A stretch of DNA of 23,587 nucleotides from Prevotella sp. CAG:732. GTDB lineage: Bacteria > Bacteroidota > Bacteroidia > Bacteroidales > Bacteroidaceae. The stretch lies in NCBI GenBank assembly GCA_000436035.1, contig FR893293.1, forward strand, positions 1 to 23,587, in the 5' to 3' direction. The translations under genes were made by a program, and so were the position numbers. Under the pieces are notes generated by a model. It was not told where the DNA came from. It saw nothing but the letters and a program-made list of their open reading frames with translations, and did not search any database. Position 1 is the stretch's first letter; every line of letters starts with the position of its first letter. Below are positions 1 to 7,188 of the stretch, piece by piece.

Positions 1-2
1 CT

Positions 3-257
3 ACTCCTGTGCTCGTCATCGTGGGTCTGTATATGATGTCGCCTATCAAGGACATCGACCTGAACGATTATGCAGAGTCTATCCCTGCTTTCATCACCAT
101 CATCATGATGCCGCTCACCTATAGCATTTCTGATGGCATCCTCTGCGGTATGATCAGCTATGTGGCCATCAACGCCTGCTGCGGAAACTTCAAGAAACTG
201 AGCATCACCATGTGGGTACTGGCTATCCTCTTCGTGCTGAAATATATCTTCATCTAA
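3..257 (+). CDS. NCS2 family nucleobase permease, C-terminal end (5' end outside window)
   Basis: The reading frame is open from the window edge and ends in TAA. The 84 visible residues look like the last transmembrane segments of an NCS2 (nucleobase:cation symporter-2) permease of the AdeP/GhxP/PbuG type, which imports purines such as adenine, guanine or hypoxanthine across the inner membrane. Landmarks are the IPAFITIIMMPLTYSISDGI stretch, conserved near the end of this family, then GMISYV and a final hydrophobic helix ending in KYIFI. The substrate cannot be told from this part. A strong intrinsic terminator lies about 50 bases downstream. A second, 94 % identical copy of the last 47 codons lies at 4743-4884, fused to a broken phosphate transporter gene. 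The family call is good; the specificity is unknown. Confidence 0.85.
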   Translation, partial: TPVLVIVGLYMMSPIKDIDLNDYAESIPAFITIIMMPLTYSISDGILCGMISYVAINACCGNFKKLSITMWVLAILFVLKYIFI

Positions 258-308
258 ACAGAGATGAAAATATGGTTTAGATGATCATCCTAACTATATA
301 ATGAACAG

Positions 309-348
309 ATCCGGTTGGAACTCATGGGGGTTCTAACCGGATTTTTTT
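309..348 (+). terminator. Intrinsic terminator of the NCS2 permease gene
   Basis: A 13-bp stem (309-321 with 330-342, one G-U pair) encloses an 8-base loop and is followed by six T. It ends the permease transcript and separates it from the leucine-rich repeat gene. Confidence 0.9.
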
Positions 349-466
349 ATCCCCATCCCTCTCTGAAATGCATCTGAAATATATCTGTAACATACAATAC
401 TGCCTTGTAACATAATCGTCACAAACACGTAATGCGCTTTACACCCCTGCTTTCAAAATATCGTCG

Positions 467-474
467 TAACTTTG
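467..474 (+). promoter_or_regulatory. Bacteroidota -7 element upstream of the LRR gene
   Basis: TAACTTTG matches the Bacteroides -7 consensus TAnnTTTG and lies 82 bases before the start codon at 556. No TTG is seen at the expected -33 spacing, so the promoter is only half supported. The rest of 258-555 holds the terminator and no convincing gene. Confidence 0.5.
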
Positions 475-555
475 CACCCGAAAAGAAATACATGTTTCCT
501 GCTTGTTGGAGCAAGAGAAGACAAGAGAAGACATTCATATTAACATTATAATCAA

Positions 556-1347
556 ATGAAAGAGAACAAGAAAGCAATTCTGGAGATTCTCAAGAAAAAG
601 AGTTCCAAGAAAGAAGGTAAGAAGGATGATAAGTTTGAAAGCTTAGTGCTCAACCTCGCCCTTCAGAAAATTGACAGTGATGACTTTGACTATGATGGAG
701 AGGCTGTTTATTCTACAGACAAGAAGCGCCTCATCTATTGCATGAGTAATGAGACAAGTTTCACAGTTCCTGAGGGTGTGACCGTCATTGGTGAAATGGC
801 TTTCCGTGGCAAGAAACAACTCAAGAATGTCATCATAGCCAACTCCGTGAAGGAAATAGAGCACGATGCTTTCTATGATTGTGATGAATTGGATAACGTT
901 TATATCCCTGCCGGTGTAAAGGAAGTAAGGGGATATGCTTTTGCTGAATGCGACAAACTCAAGAAGATTACTTTTGCTGGCGTTCCTGCCAAACTGAGCC
1001 GTCATACTTTTGATGACTGCGATCTTCTCCACGATATCATTGTACCTGCTGGTGCCAGCAAAGCTTTCCGCAAGGCTCTCCATTTTATTGACGGAGATAC
1101 TGATTTCCTCGTTATTGAAGTTGCCGGAAAGAAAGATGATGCCAAAGCGCAAAACGATAAAAAGGAAAACGTAAAGGCTGAGGAGTCTAAGAAAGTGTCT
1201 AAAAAGACCGAGGAAAAGAAAGAGTCCAAGAAATCTGAAGACAAGAAAGAGTCAAAAAAGACTGAGGAAAAGAAATCTGAGGAAAAGAAAGAACTGAAGC
1301 CTGCTGACAAAAACAAGAAGGAAGAGAAAAAGAAGGCTAAAGCATAA
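556..1347 (+). CDS. BspA-type leucine-rich repeat protein with Lys/Glu/Ser-rich tail
   Basis: The product has 263 residues and no signal peptide or membrane segment, so it is probably cytoplasmic, unlike most BspA-type repeat proteins, which are exported. Residues 1-27 are lysine-rich. About four repeats of roughly 23 residues at 69-165 follow the LRR_5 (BspA) pattern: VPEGVTVIGEMAF, KEIEHDAFYDC, KEVRGYAFAEC, then a divergent copy. Residues 191-263 are almost entirely K, E, D, S, T and A in imperfect repeats of a KKxEEKKESK kind. The gene lies 65 bases upstream of ppk1 with no terminator between them, so the two may be cotranscribed. The function is unknown; such repeats usually mediate protein binding, and the charged tail could bind nucleic acid or polyphosphate (inference). 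Confidence 0.8.
   Translation: MKENKKAILEILKKKSSKKEGKKDDKFESLVLNLALQKIDSDDFDYDGEAVYSTDKKRLIYCMSNETSFTVPEGVTVIGEMAFRGKKQLKNVIIANSVKEIEHDAFYDCDELDNVYIPAGVKEVRGYAFAECDKLKKITFAGVPAKLSRHTFDDCDLLHDIIVPAGASKAFRKALHFIDGDTDFLVIEVAGKKDDAKAQNDKKENVKAEESKKVSKKTEEKKESKKSEDKKESKKTEEKKSEEKKELKPADKNKKEEKKKAKA
1201..1299 (+). repeat. Imperfect tandem repeats coding the charged tail
   Basis: Purine-rich units of about 27-30 bases, reading aag-ac(c/t)-gag-gaa-aag-aaa and variants, occur three to four times in register with the protein repeats (residues 216-247). They differ by point changes, so the array is old or diverged, but in-frame length changes are possible. Confidence 0.6.
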
Positions 1348-1412
1348 CATTTCTCCCACTAACTTGATTTTCACACATAGTCTCATAAAATTTTATATTG
1401 ATTTAGAAGAAC

Positions 1413-2333
1413 ATGACCAAAGAAGAAATTATTAAAAAAGCATACGTAGAACGCGACGTGAGCTGGATGTACTTCAACCACCGCATTCTGCAGGAAGCCA
1501 AGAAGGAATTTGTTCCATTGCTCGAACGTCTCTCTTTCCTCGGCATTTATTCCAACAACCTCGATGAGTTCTTCCGTGTACGTGTGGCTTCGCTCAACCG
1601 TATGATCGACCGCAACCTCACCAAGGATATGGAAGCACAAATCAAAAAGTCTCTCAAAACGATCAATAAGCTCAATGAATCTTACTCGAAAGAATACACT
1701 GAAGCGGTGGATCAGGTTTTCCGCGAACTTGAAGTTCACAAGGTTAGACTTGTCACCGAAACCAATCTCAACGACGAGCAGAAGAACTTCCTCACACAGT
1801 TCTTCTACGACAAGCTCAACGGCTCTGTCAATCCTATCTGGCTCAACGAGATAGACGACCTCTCTACCCTGGAGGACAACCGCATCTACCTCGCCATCGA
1901 AAAAACCGAAATGGAAAATAATGACGAGGATGAAAAGGGCAAGAAAAAGAAAGACGACAAGAAGGGCAAGAAGAAATATGCCGTGGTGAAGGTGTCAGAC
2001 CGTGTGTTTGGCCGCTGGGTGAAGATTCCTTCAAGCGACGGATTCGACAATATCATGTATCTGGACGACGTGATCCGCTACTGTCTGCCTTTAGTTTTCC
2101 TCGGTTTCAAGGAGAGCTCTTACCGTGCTTATTCCTTCAAGTTTACCAAGGATGCGGAAATGGAGATGGACAATGATGCTGACTTCGGTACGATGGAGAA
2201 GATTGCCTTGGGTGTGAACAGCCGTAAGAAGGGCGAGGCGGGGGGGGGGCTCTTGGCGCGTCATCTACGACCGCGAGATGCCGAAGGACTTGCAGAAGAA
2301 ACTGCGCGAGCGCCTGAACACCAAGGAACTTGA
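1413..2333 (+). CDS. Ppk1 N-terminal fragment (N and head domains)
   Basis: This 306-residue product is genuine Ppk1 up to about residue 276. It has the family opening (RDVSWMYFNHRILQEA at 14-29) and the SNNLDEFFRVR motif at 47-57, whose asparagine contacts ATP in the E. coli enzyme. An extra acidic/lysine insert at 166-189 looks specific to this lineage. The last 30 residues, after the glycines coded by the G run, are out of frame and do not resemble the family. Without the C-terminal domains it cannot catalyse polyphosphate synthesis. It could at most form a dead subunit, or be a sequence artefact. Confidence 0.7.
   Translation: MTKEEIIKKAYVERDVSWMYFNHRILQEAKKEFVPLLERLSFLGIYSNNLDEFFRVRVASLNRMIDRNLTKDMEAQIKKSLKTINKLNESYSKEYTEAVDQVFRELEVHKVRLVTETNLNDEQKNFLTQFFYDKLNGSVNPIWLNEIDDLSTLEDNRIYLAIEKTEMENNDEDEKGKKKKDDKKGKKKYAVVKVSDRVFGRWVKIPSSDGFDNIMYLDDVIRYCLPLVFLGFKESSYRAYSFKFTKDAEMEMDNDADFGTMEKIALGVNSRKKGEAGGGLLARHLRPRDAEGLAEETARAPEHQGT
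2240..2249 (+). repeat. Ten-base poly-G tract at the ppk1 frameshift
   Basis: An uninterrupted run of ten G lies exactly where ppk1 changes frame. Long G runs are prone to slipped-strand mispairing and also to sequencing and assembly errors; the sequence alone does not tell which. Confidence 0.9.
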
Positions 2334-3501
2334 TGCTTCGCTTGCGGGCGGAAGATACCAGAACCACAAGGATTTGATGTCTTTCCCTGACTGCGGACAC
2401 AAGGAACTGAAATATGAGAAGTGGACACCTATCATGAAACCGGAGTTCCTCTCCAACGAGAGCATCCTCGACCAGATTCGTCAGAAAGACCGTTATATCC
2501 ACGTGCCTTACCACAGTTTCAACGGCTATATCCGTGTGCTGCGCGAGGCTGCCGTCAAGCCAGAGGTGAAAGCCATTAAGACTACACTCTACCGTCTGGC
2601 TAAGGACTCTAAGGTGGTGAAGGCCCTGATTACTGCGGCACGCAACGGCAAGAAGGTAACTGCAGTAGTGGAGCTCCTGGCTCGCTTCGACGAGGAGAGC
2701 AACATCAAGTGGAGCAAGCGTATGCAGGAGGAAGGCGTCAACGTCATCTTCGGTGTGGAAGGATTGAAGATTCACTCCAAACTGCTCTATATCGAATCCA
2801 AGAAGGGCAATATCGCCTGCATCGGAACGGGTAACTTCCACGAGGGAAATGCCAAGATCTATACTGACTATCTGATGATGACGGCACGTCCAAAGATCGT
2901 GAATGAGGTGGCTAAGGTCTTCGACTTCATCGACCGTCCTTTCTCGCCTTTCCGTTTCAACGAACTGCTCGTTTCTCCTAACTCCATGAAGAGCCGCATC
3001 CTCAGAATGCTGGATACGGAAATCAAGAATGCCAACGAGGGCAAGGAGGCTTGGGTGAAGATGAAGATCAACCACATCACCGATACCGACATGGTGGCCA
3101 AACTCTATCAGGCTTCCAAGGCTGGAGTGAAGATAGACATCGTGATACGTGGCAACTGTTCGCTCGTGCCGGGCATCGCCAACCTCAGCGAGAACATTCA
3201 CTGCGTGGGCATCATCGACAGATACCTGGAGCACAGCCGTATCCTCATCTTCGCAAATGGCGGCAAACCAAGATATTTCATCGGTTCTGCCGACTGGATG
3301 CCGAGAAACCTCCTCAACCGCATCGAGGTGCTCACCCCGGTATATGACGAGGAGTTGCAAGCCGACCTCCTCCGTACCGTCGCCTATGGCATGCGTGACA
3401 CCACCAATGGCAGAGTGGTGGATGGCAAGGGCACCAATGCCTTCGTGGAGGGACCCAACTTCCGAAGCCAAGAAGAACTTTATAACGAATACAAGAAATG
3501 A
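2278..3501 (+). CDS. Ppk1 C-terminal catalytic fragment
   Basis: The frame is open before 2278, and this ATG is the first likely internal start; it gives 407 residues with both catalytic (phospholipase D-like) domains. By comparison with E. coli Ppk1, H166 in GLKIHSK matches the phosphorylated His435 and H319 in RYLEHSR matches His592. R106 (TTLYR) and R136 (VELLARFDEE) match the Mg/phosphate-site arginines Arg375 and Arg405. The product would be made alone only if ribosomes restart near 2278, for which no clear ribosome site is seen. Every active-site residue is intact, which argues that the frame break is recent, switchable or an error. It is coupled to the Ppx/GppA gene by an ATGA overlap. 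Confidence 0.75.
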   Translation: MPKDLQKKLRERLNTKELDASLAGGRYQNHKDLMSFPDCGHKELKYEKWTPIMKPEFLSNESILDQIRQKDRYIHVPYHSFNGYIRVLREAAVKPEVKAIKTTLYRLAKDSKVVKALITAARNGKKVTAVVELLARFDEESNIKWSKRMQEEGVNVIFGVEGLKIHSKLLYIESKKGNIACIGTGNFHEGNAKIYTDYLMMTARPKIVNEVAKVFDFIDRPFSPFRFNELLVSPNSMKSRILRMLDTEIKNANEGKEAWVKMKINHITDTDMVAKLYQASKAGVKIDIVIRGNCSLVPGIANLSENIHCVGIIDRYLEHSRILIFANGGKPRYFIGSADWMPRNLLNRIEVLTPVYDEELQADLLRTVAYGMRDTTNGRVVDGKGTNAFVEGPNFRSQEELYNEYKK

Positions 3502-4409
3502 ATACTTTTGCAGCAATAGATATAGGCTCCAATGGAGCACGACTCCTCATCAAGCGCTTCAACCCTGAGGCGGTGCGTGAGGAAGACAGAATCAAGAAGG
3601 TGATGTTCATCCGCATCCCATTGCGCCTGGGCAAGGACGTGTTCTCGCTCGGCAAGATCTCGAAGGATAGAGAGAAGATGATGCTCCGCATGATGAAGGG
3701 CTTCAAGCAATTCATGAAACTCAACGATGTCGATGAGTATCGGGCTTGCGCCACATCGGCGATGCGTGATGCCGAGAACGGCAAGAAGATACTCAAGAAG
3801 ATAGAGAAGCAAACCGACATCAAGCTCGAAATCATCAAGGGAGAGGAAGAGGCCCAGCTGCTCTTCAACAACCTGTTGGAGAAGACGGGCAGCAACGAGG
3901 GCAGCTTCGCCTACATCGACGTGGGCGGTGGCTCTACCGAGGTATCGCTCATCCACGATGGCGTGCTCGCCGAGAGCTACTCCTACAACATGGGAACCCT
4001 CCGTATGCTCAGCGGCAAGGTGACCGCCGATACCGAGCGACTCTTCCAGGAGAACCTCACCCGATATGCCCAGGAATATGGCAACATCCGCATCATCGGC
4101 TCGGGGGGCAACATCAACAAGCTCAACAAGTTGGCTCGCCACAGCAAGAACTCGAAGGACCTCACGCTCGCCGAGCTGAAGCGTCTCTACACGATGATGC
4201 AACCCTTGAGCATCGAGGAGCGTGAGATTTCCTTCTCGCTTCGTGAAGACCGTGCCGATGTCATCATCCCTGCCGCCGAGATTTTCATCAAGGCAAGCGA
4301 GTACCTGCAATGTGAGAGCATCATGGTGCCCAACATCTCGCTCGCCGACAGCATCGTGGATGGACTCATCGAGAAAGTGAAGAGTTCTTCACTTTTCATA
4401 GGATTGTAA
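3498..4409 (+). CDS. Ppx/GppA family phosphatase (exopolyphosphatase type)
   Basis: The product has 303 residues and the two actin-like domains of the Ppx/GppA family, which removes terminal phosphate from polyphosphate or from pppGpp. Motifs seen: phosphate-binding AAIDIGSNGARLLI at 5-18, ATSAMRDAENG at 85-95, the GEEEAQLLF segment at 115-123 with the likely catalytic glutamate, DVGGGSTE at 141-148, and GSGGNINKL near 202. It lacks the C-terminal HD-like domain of the long E. coli Ppx and matches the short form of the family. Its start overlaps the ppk1 stop, so synthesis and breakdown of polyphosphate are translationally linked. It appears intact although both neighbours are broken. Polyphosphate as the main substrate is inferred from this context; pppGpp cannot be excluded. 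Confidence 0.88.
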   Translation: MNTFAAIDIGSNGARLLIKRFNPEAVREEDRIKKVMFIRIPLRLGKDVFSLGKISKDREKMMLRMMKGFKQFMKLNDVDEYRACATSAMRDAENGKKILKKIEKQTDIKLEIIKGEEEAQLLFNNLLEKTGSNEGSFAYIDVGGGSTEVSLIHDGVLAESYSYNMGTLRMLSGKVTADTERLFQENLTRYAQEYGNIRIIGSGGNINKLNKLARHSKNSKDLTLAELKRLYTMMQPLSIEEREISFSLREDRADVIIPAAEIFIKASEYLQCESIMVPNISLADSIVDGLIEKVKSSSLFIGL

Positions 4410-4442
4410 CATCTGTTTAAATCGCTTGTAATATAGACCTCG

Positions 4443-4450
4443 TACCTTTG
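4443..4450 (+). promoter_or_regulatory. -7 element upstream of the PiT gene fragment
   Basis: TACCTTTG matches TAnnTTTG, 29 bases before the PiT ATG. No TTG lies at the usual -33 distance. If active, it now drives only the PiT::NCS2 fusion remnant. Confidence 0.5.
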
Positions 4451-4479
4451 CAGCCGAGAAATATATATTAAGAAAAAAT

Positions 4480-4752
4480 ATGAGTACGATTTATCTTTGT
4501 ATCGTGATCTTCCTGCTCTGTCTGGCAGTGTTTGATCTCTTCGTGGGAGTCAGCAATGATGCTGTCAACTTCCTGCAATCTGCCATCGGTGCCAAGGTGG
4601 CAAAGTTTCGCACGGTGCTGATCATCGCATCCTGCGGTGTGGTTCTAGGAGCCATCATGTCATCGGGAATGATGGACATCGCCCGACACGGCATCATGAG
4701 TCCGGACCACTTCACCTTCGAGGAAGTGATGACGCTCTTCCTTCACCTATAG
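4480..4752 (+). pseudogene. PiT-family inorganic phosphate transporter, 5' fragment
   Basis: The first 88 codons encode the start of a PiT (PF01384) sodium- or proton-coupled phosphate transporter: an N-terminal helix, the family signature GVSNDAVNFLQSAIGAKVA, a second helix, and EEVMTLFL. Family members run from about 400 to over 700 residues, so most of the protein is missing. At about 4742 the sequence changes abruptly to the 3' end of an NCS2 permease in another frame, giving a stop at 4750-4752. The position right after ppk1 and the Ppx/GppA gene fits a phosphate uptake and storage module. The fragment cannot transport. Whether the break is a real deletion or a chimeric assembly is undecided. 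Confidence 0.85.
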
Positions 4753-4884
4753 TATTTCTGATGGTATTCTCTGTGGTATGATCAGTTATGTGGCCATCAA
4801 CGCCTGCTGCGGAAACATCAAGAAGCTGAGCATCACCATGTGGGTATTGGCTATCCTCTTCGTGCTGAAATATATCTTCATCTA
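4743..4884 (+). pseudogene. NCS2 permease 3' fragment, second copy
   Basis: From TCACCTATAG on, this stretch aligns with 115-256 without gaps and encodes the same last 47 permease residues (TYSISDGI to KYIFI) apart from one Phe to Ile change. About eight differences occur, nearly all silent third-position changes, so both copies were under selection as coding sequence. Similarity ends about eight bases past the TAA, after which the flanks differ. It has no start and lies out of frame with the PiT piece. It is therefore the tail of a separate permease gene or allele, not a copy made from the window-start gene recently. Confidence 0.85.
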
Positions 4885-4941
4885 AACAGAGATTATTTTC
4901 GTGAAATATAAATTAAAACAGACCTTACTTTTTAAAATGGG

Positions 4942-4995
4942 CTCAATGATAATATAATAGCCAACTTTTCGTTATTATATTATCATTGGGTTTTT
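4942..4995 (+). terminator. Intrinsic terminator after the NCS2 fragment
   Basis: An 18-bp AT-rich stem (4942-4959 with 4973-4990, one G-U pair) with a 13-base loop is followed by TTTTT. It ends any transcript from the PiT::NCS2 remnant before the PorE-like gene. Confidence 0.8.
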
Positions 4996-5053
4996 ACGTG
5001 GAAAGACGAATACGCCAAGTATTCTTTTCCAAAGCAATTATACCAACAAAGAA

Positions 5054-7120
5054 ATGAAGCAAAACAAGTTTTTCATATATTTCACCATCCTGTTCTGCCT
5101 TCTATTGGCAAGCTGTGGCATCGACAAGAACCTGAAGAAAGGCGAGAAGTTCCTAGCTTTGGGCGAATACTACGATGCTGCCGAGCAATTCAAGCAAGCT
5201 TACTCGAAGACACCCACCAAGGAACGTGACAAGCGAGGTGAACGTGCCTTGAAGATGGCGCATTGCTATGAGAAAATCAATGCCACGCCGAAGGCAATAG
5301 CCGCCTATCGCAATGCCATCCGATACAACCAGGCTACCATCCAAGACCGATTGGCATACGCCCGTCAACTCTTGAAGAATGGCGACTATAAGTTGGCTGC
5401 ACAGGAGTTTCGTATCGTCTTGGACTCCCTGCCCAATGATGTCTTGGCACAAAATGGTTTGAAGTCTGCCCTCAAAGCTCCCGAATGGAAGAAGCAAGGC
5501 AGCCGATACACCGTCAAGCGAATGGACGTATTCAACTCCAGAAGAGATGACTACTCCCCCGTTCTCTTCGGCGATGACTACGACCAACTCTATTTCAGCT
5601 CCACCCGAAACGAGGCGGCAGGTGACGAACTGAGTGGTATCACAGGCACCAAGGCTGGCGACATCTTCCTCTCAGAGAAGGATGACAAGGGTAAATGGAG
5701 CAAACCAGAGGCAATAGGCACAGGACTCAACACGGAATATGACGAGGGAGCGTGCTGCTTCACACCGGATGGCAGGGATATGTATCTCACCCAGTGTGTC
5801 ACCGACCCTTCCTCTCCTCGCTACGCCAAAATCGTGACATCCCCTCGTTCGGATGCCGCTTGGGGAAAGACCAACAAGCTAGAAATCACCAAAGATACCC
5901 TCAGCAGTTATGCTCACCCAGCCATCTCTCCCGATGGCGAGTGGCTCTACTTCGTCTCCGATATGCCAGGCGGCATGGGAGGCCTGGACATCTGGCGAGT
6001 ACGCATCACTGCAGCAGGACTGGGTGGCGTGGAAAACCTAGGCGAACCGATCAACACGCCAGGCGACGAAATGTTTCCTACCTTCCGCCCGAATGGCGAC
6101 CTCTACTTCAGCAGCAACGGGCATATAGGCATGGGCGGTCTAGACATCTACATCGCCAAAGTGGATTCCAAGACCAAGAAATACAAGCTTTTCCATCCGG
6201 GCTATCCTCTCAACTCCGAGGCGGATGACTTCGGCATGACTTTCGAGGGACCACACAACAGAGGTTACTTCTCTTCCAACCGCAAGGACGGACGAGGCTA
6301 CGACCATATCTACTCGTTCGAGAATCCAGAGATTGTGAACACCATCAAGGGATGGGTCTATGAGATGGGAGGTTACGAACTGCCTGCGGCACAAGTGACG
6401 GTAGTTGGCAACGATGGCACCTACAAGAAACTGTCGGTCAAGGGTGATGGTTCATTCAGCATGGTCATCAAGCCACAGGTAGATTATCTGTTGATGGCTT
6501 CCTGCAAGGGATTCCTCAACCACAAGGAAGAATTGCGTGTGGATTCCGCCAAGGAGAGCAAGGAATACACCCTCCAGTTCCCATTGGCTTCCATCACGGC
6601 CCCAGTCTTGATCGACAACATCTTCTATGATTTCGACAAGGCGACACTGACTGAGAGCAGCACCAAGGCACTGGATGAGTTGGTCAACCTCTTGAAGGAG
6701 AATCCGAACGTGACTATCGAACTGAGCGCACACTGCGACTACAAGGGAAGTGCAGAGTACAACAAGCAACTCTCACAACGAAGAGCACAGTCGGTGGTCA
6801 ACTATCTGATACAACATGGCATAGCCAAAGACCGTCTGACTCCAGTGGGATATGGTTGGGAACAGCCTAAGACCATCCGAAAGAAAGTGACTGAGAAATA
6901 TCCATGGTTGAAAGAAGGCGACAAGTTGTCCACAGATTTCATCCTTAAACAATCGAAGGAGCATCAAGAAATCTGCAACCAACTCAACCGTCGCACGGAA
7001 TTCATCGTACTCCGCACCACCTACGGTCTCTTTGATGAGAAGGGTAATCTGAAGAATCCACCGAAACCAAAAGAGAAGCCGGTCGCTGATGATAACGAAG
7101 ACAGCTTCATCATTGATTGA
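5054..7120 (+). CDS. porE: PorE-like OmpA-family lipoprotein (TPR, beta-propeller, CRD, OmpA)
   Basis: The 688-residue product starts with a lipoprotein signal peptide and lipobox LASC, so Cys21 is the lipidated residue. In order it has TPR-like helices (about 28-150); a PD40/WD40-like propeller (about 165-425) with repeated SPDGEWLYFVSD and GGLDI(W/Y) motifs; a carboxypeptidase-regulatory-like domain (about 430-515); and an OmpA C-terminal peptidoglycan-binding domain (about 525-670) with FYDFDKATL, YNKQLSQRRAQSV and a late NRRTEF. This architecture and length match PorE (PG1058, about 670 residues) of Porphyromonas gingivalis, which ties the type IX secretion machinery to peptidoglycan. Terminators flank the gene, so it is probably a single-gene unit. 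No clear promoter was found. A general OmpA lipoprotein outside type IX secretion is the main alternative. Confidence 0.82.
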   Translation: MKQNKFFIYFTILFCLLLASCGIDKNLKKGEKFLALGEYYDAAEQFKQAYSKTPTKERDKRGERALKMAHCYEKINATPKAIAAYRNAIRYNQATIQDRLAYARQLLKNGDYKLAAQEFRIVLDSLPNDVLAQNGLKSALKAPEWKKQGSRYTVKRMDVFNSRRDDYSPVLFGDDYDQLYFSSTRNEAAGDELSGITGTKAGDIFLSEKDDKGKWSKPEAIGTGLNTEYDEGACCFTPDGRDMYLTQCVTDPSSPRYAKIVTSPRSDAAWGKTNKLEITKDTLSSYAHPAISPDGEWLYFVSDMPGGMGGLDIWRVRITAAGLGGVENLGEPINTPGDEMFPTFRPNGDLYFSSNGHIGMGGLDIYIAKVDSKTKKYKLFHPGYPLNSEADDFGMTFEGPHNRGYFSSNRKDGRGYDHIYSFENPEIVNTIKGWVYEMGGYELPAAQVTVVGNDGTYKKLSVKGDGSFSMVIKPQVDYLLMASCKGFLNHKEELRVDSAKESKEYTLQFPLASITAPVLIDNIFYDFDKATLTESSTKALDELVNLLKENPNVTIELSAHCDYKGSAEYNKQLSQRRAQSVVNYLIQHGIAKDRLTPVGYGWEQPKTIRKKVTEKYPWLKEGDKLSTDFILKQSKEHQEICNQLNRRTEFIVLRTTYGLFDEKGNLKNPPKPKEKPVADDNEDSFIID

Positions 7121-7145
7121 AGCTTCATTTTTAGATATAAAAAAG

Positions 7146-7188
7146 AGTGTTGGACGCTCGCTACATTTCAATGCGAGCATCCAACACT
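7146..7188. terminator. Bidirectional terminator shared by porE-like and anti-sigma genes
   Basis: A 16-bp stem (7146-7161 with 7173-7188, one C/A mismatch) has an 11-base loop. Read on the minus strand it is followed by CTTTTTT, on the plus strand by a weaker T run. The right arm lies inside the last codons (VLDAR) of the minus-strand gene, whose stop falls at the edge of the loop. Confidence 0.8.

Larger units (their letters stand above)
1413..3501 (+). pseudogene. ppk1: Polyphosphate kinase 1 gene, split by a frameshift
   Basis: Ppk1 reversibly transfers the gamma phosphate of ATP to polyphosphate. Together the two frames cover a full-length enzyme (about 695 residues; the family is usually 690-730), with N-terminal, head and two catalytic C-terminal domains in order. 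The N half runs in one frame to the G run at 2240-2249 and the family sequence then resumes in another frame (VIYDREMPKDL). Removing 1, 4, 7 or 10 G, or adding 2, restores one reading frame. As written, translation leaves the ppk1 frame after the G run and ends at 2333. All catalytic residues lie after the break, so the locus is inactive as read unless slippage, variation in the tract or a sequence error is involved. The gene end overlaps the next gene (ATGA, 3498-3501). Confidence 0.85.

Noticed and set aside
2143..3540. 465-codon ORF antisense to ppk1
   Set aside because: It mirrors the strongly coding C-terminal Ppk1 frame, resembles no protein family and has no promoter; it is a shadow of biased codon use.
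4700..4900. Insertion sequence or site-specific recombination at the PiT::NCS2 junction
   Set aside because: No transposase, terminal inverted repeats, target duplication or recombinase site is visible; a simple join explains the sequence.
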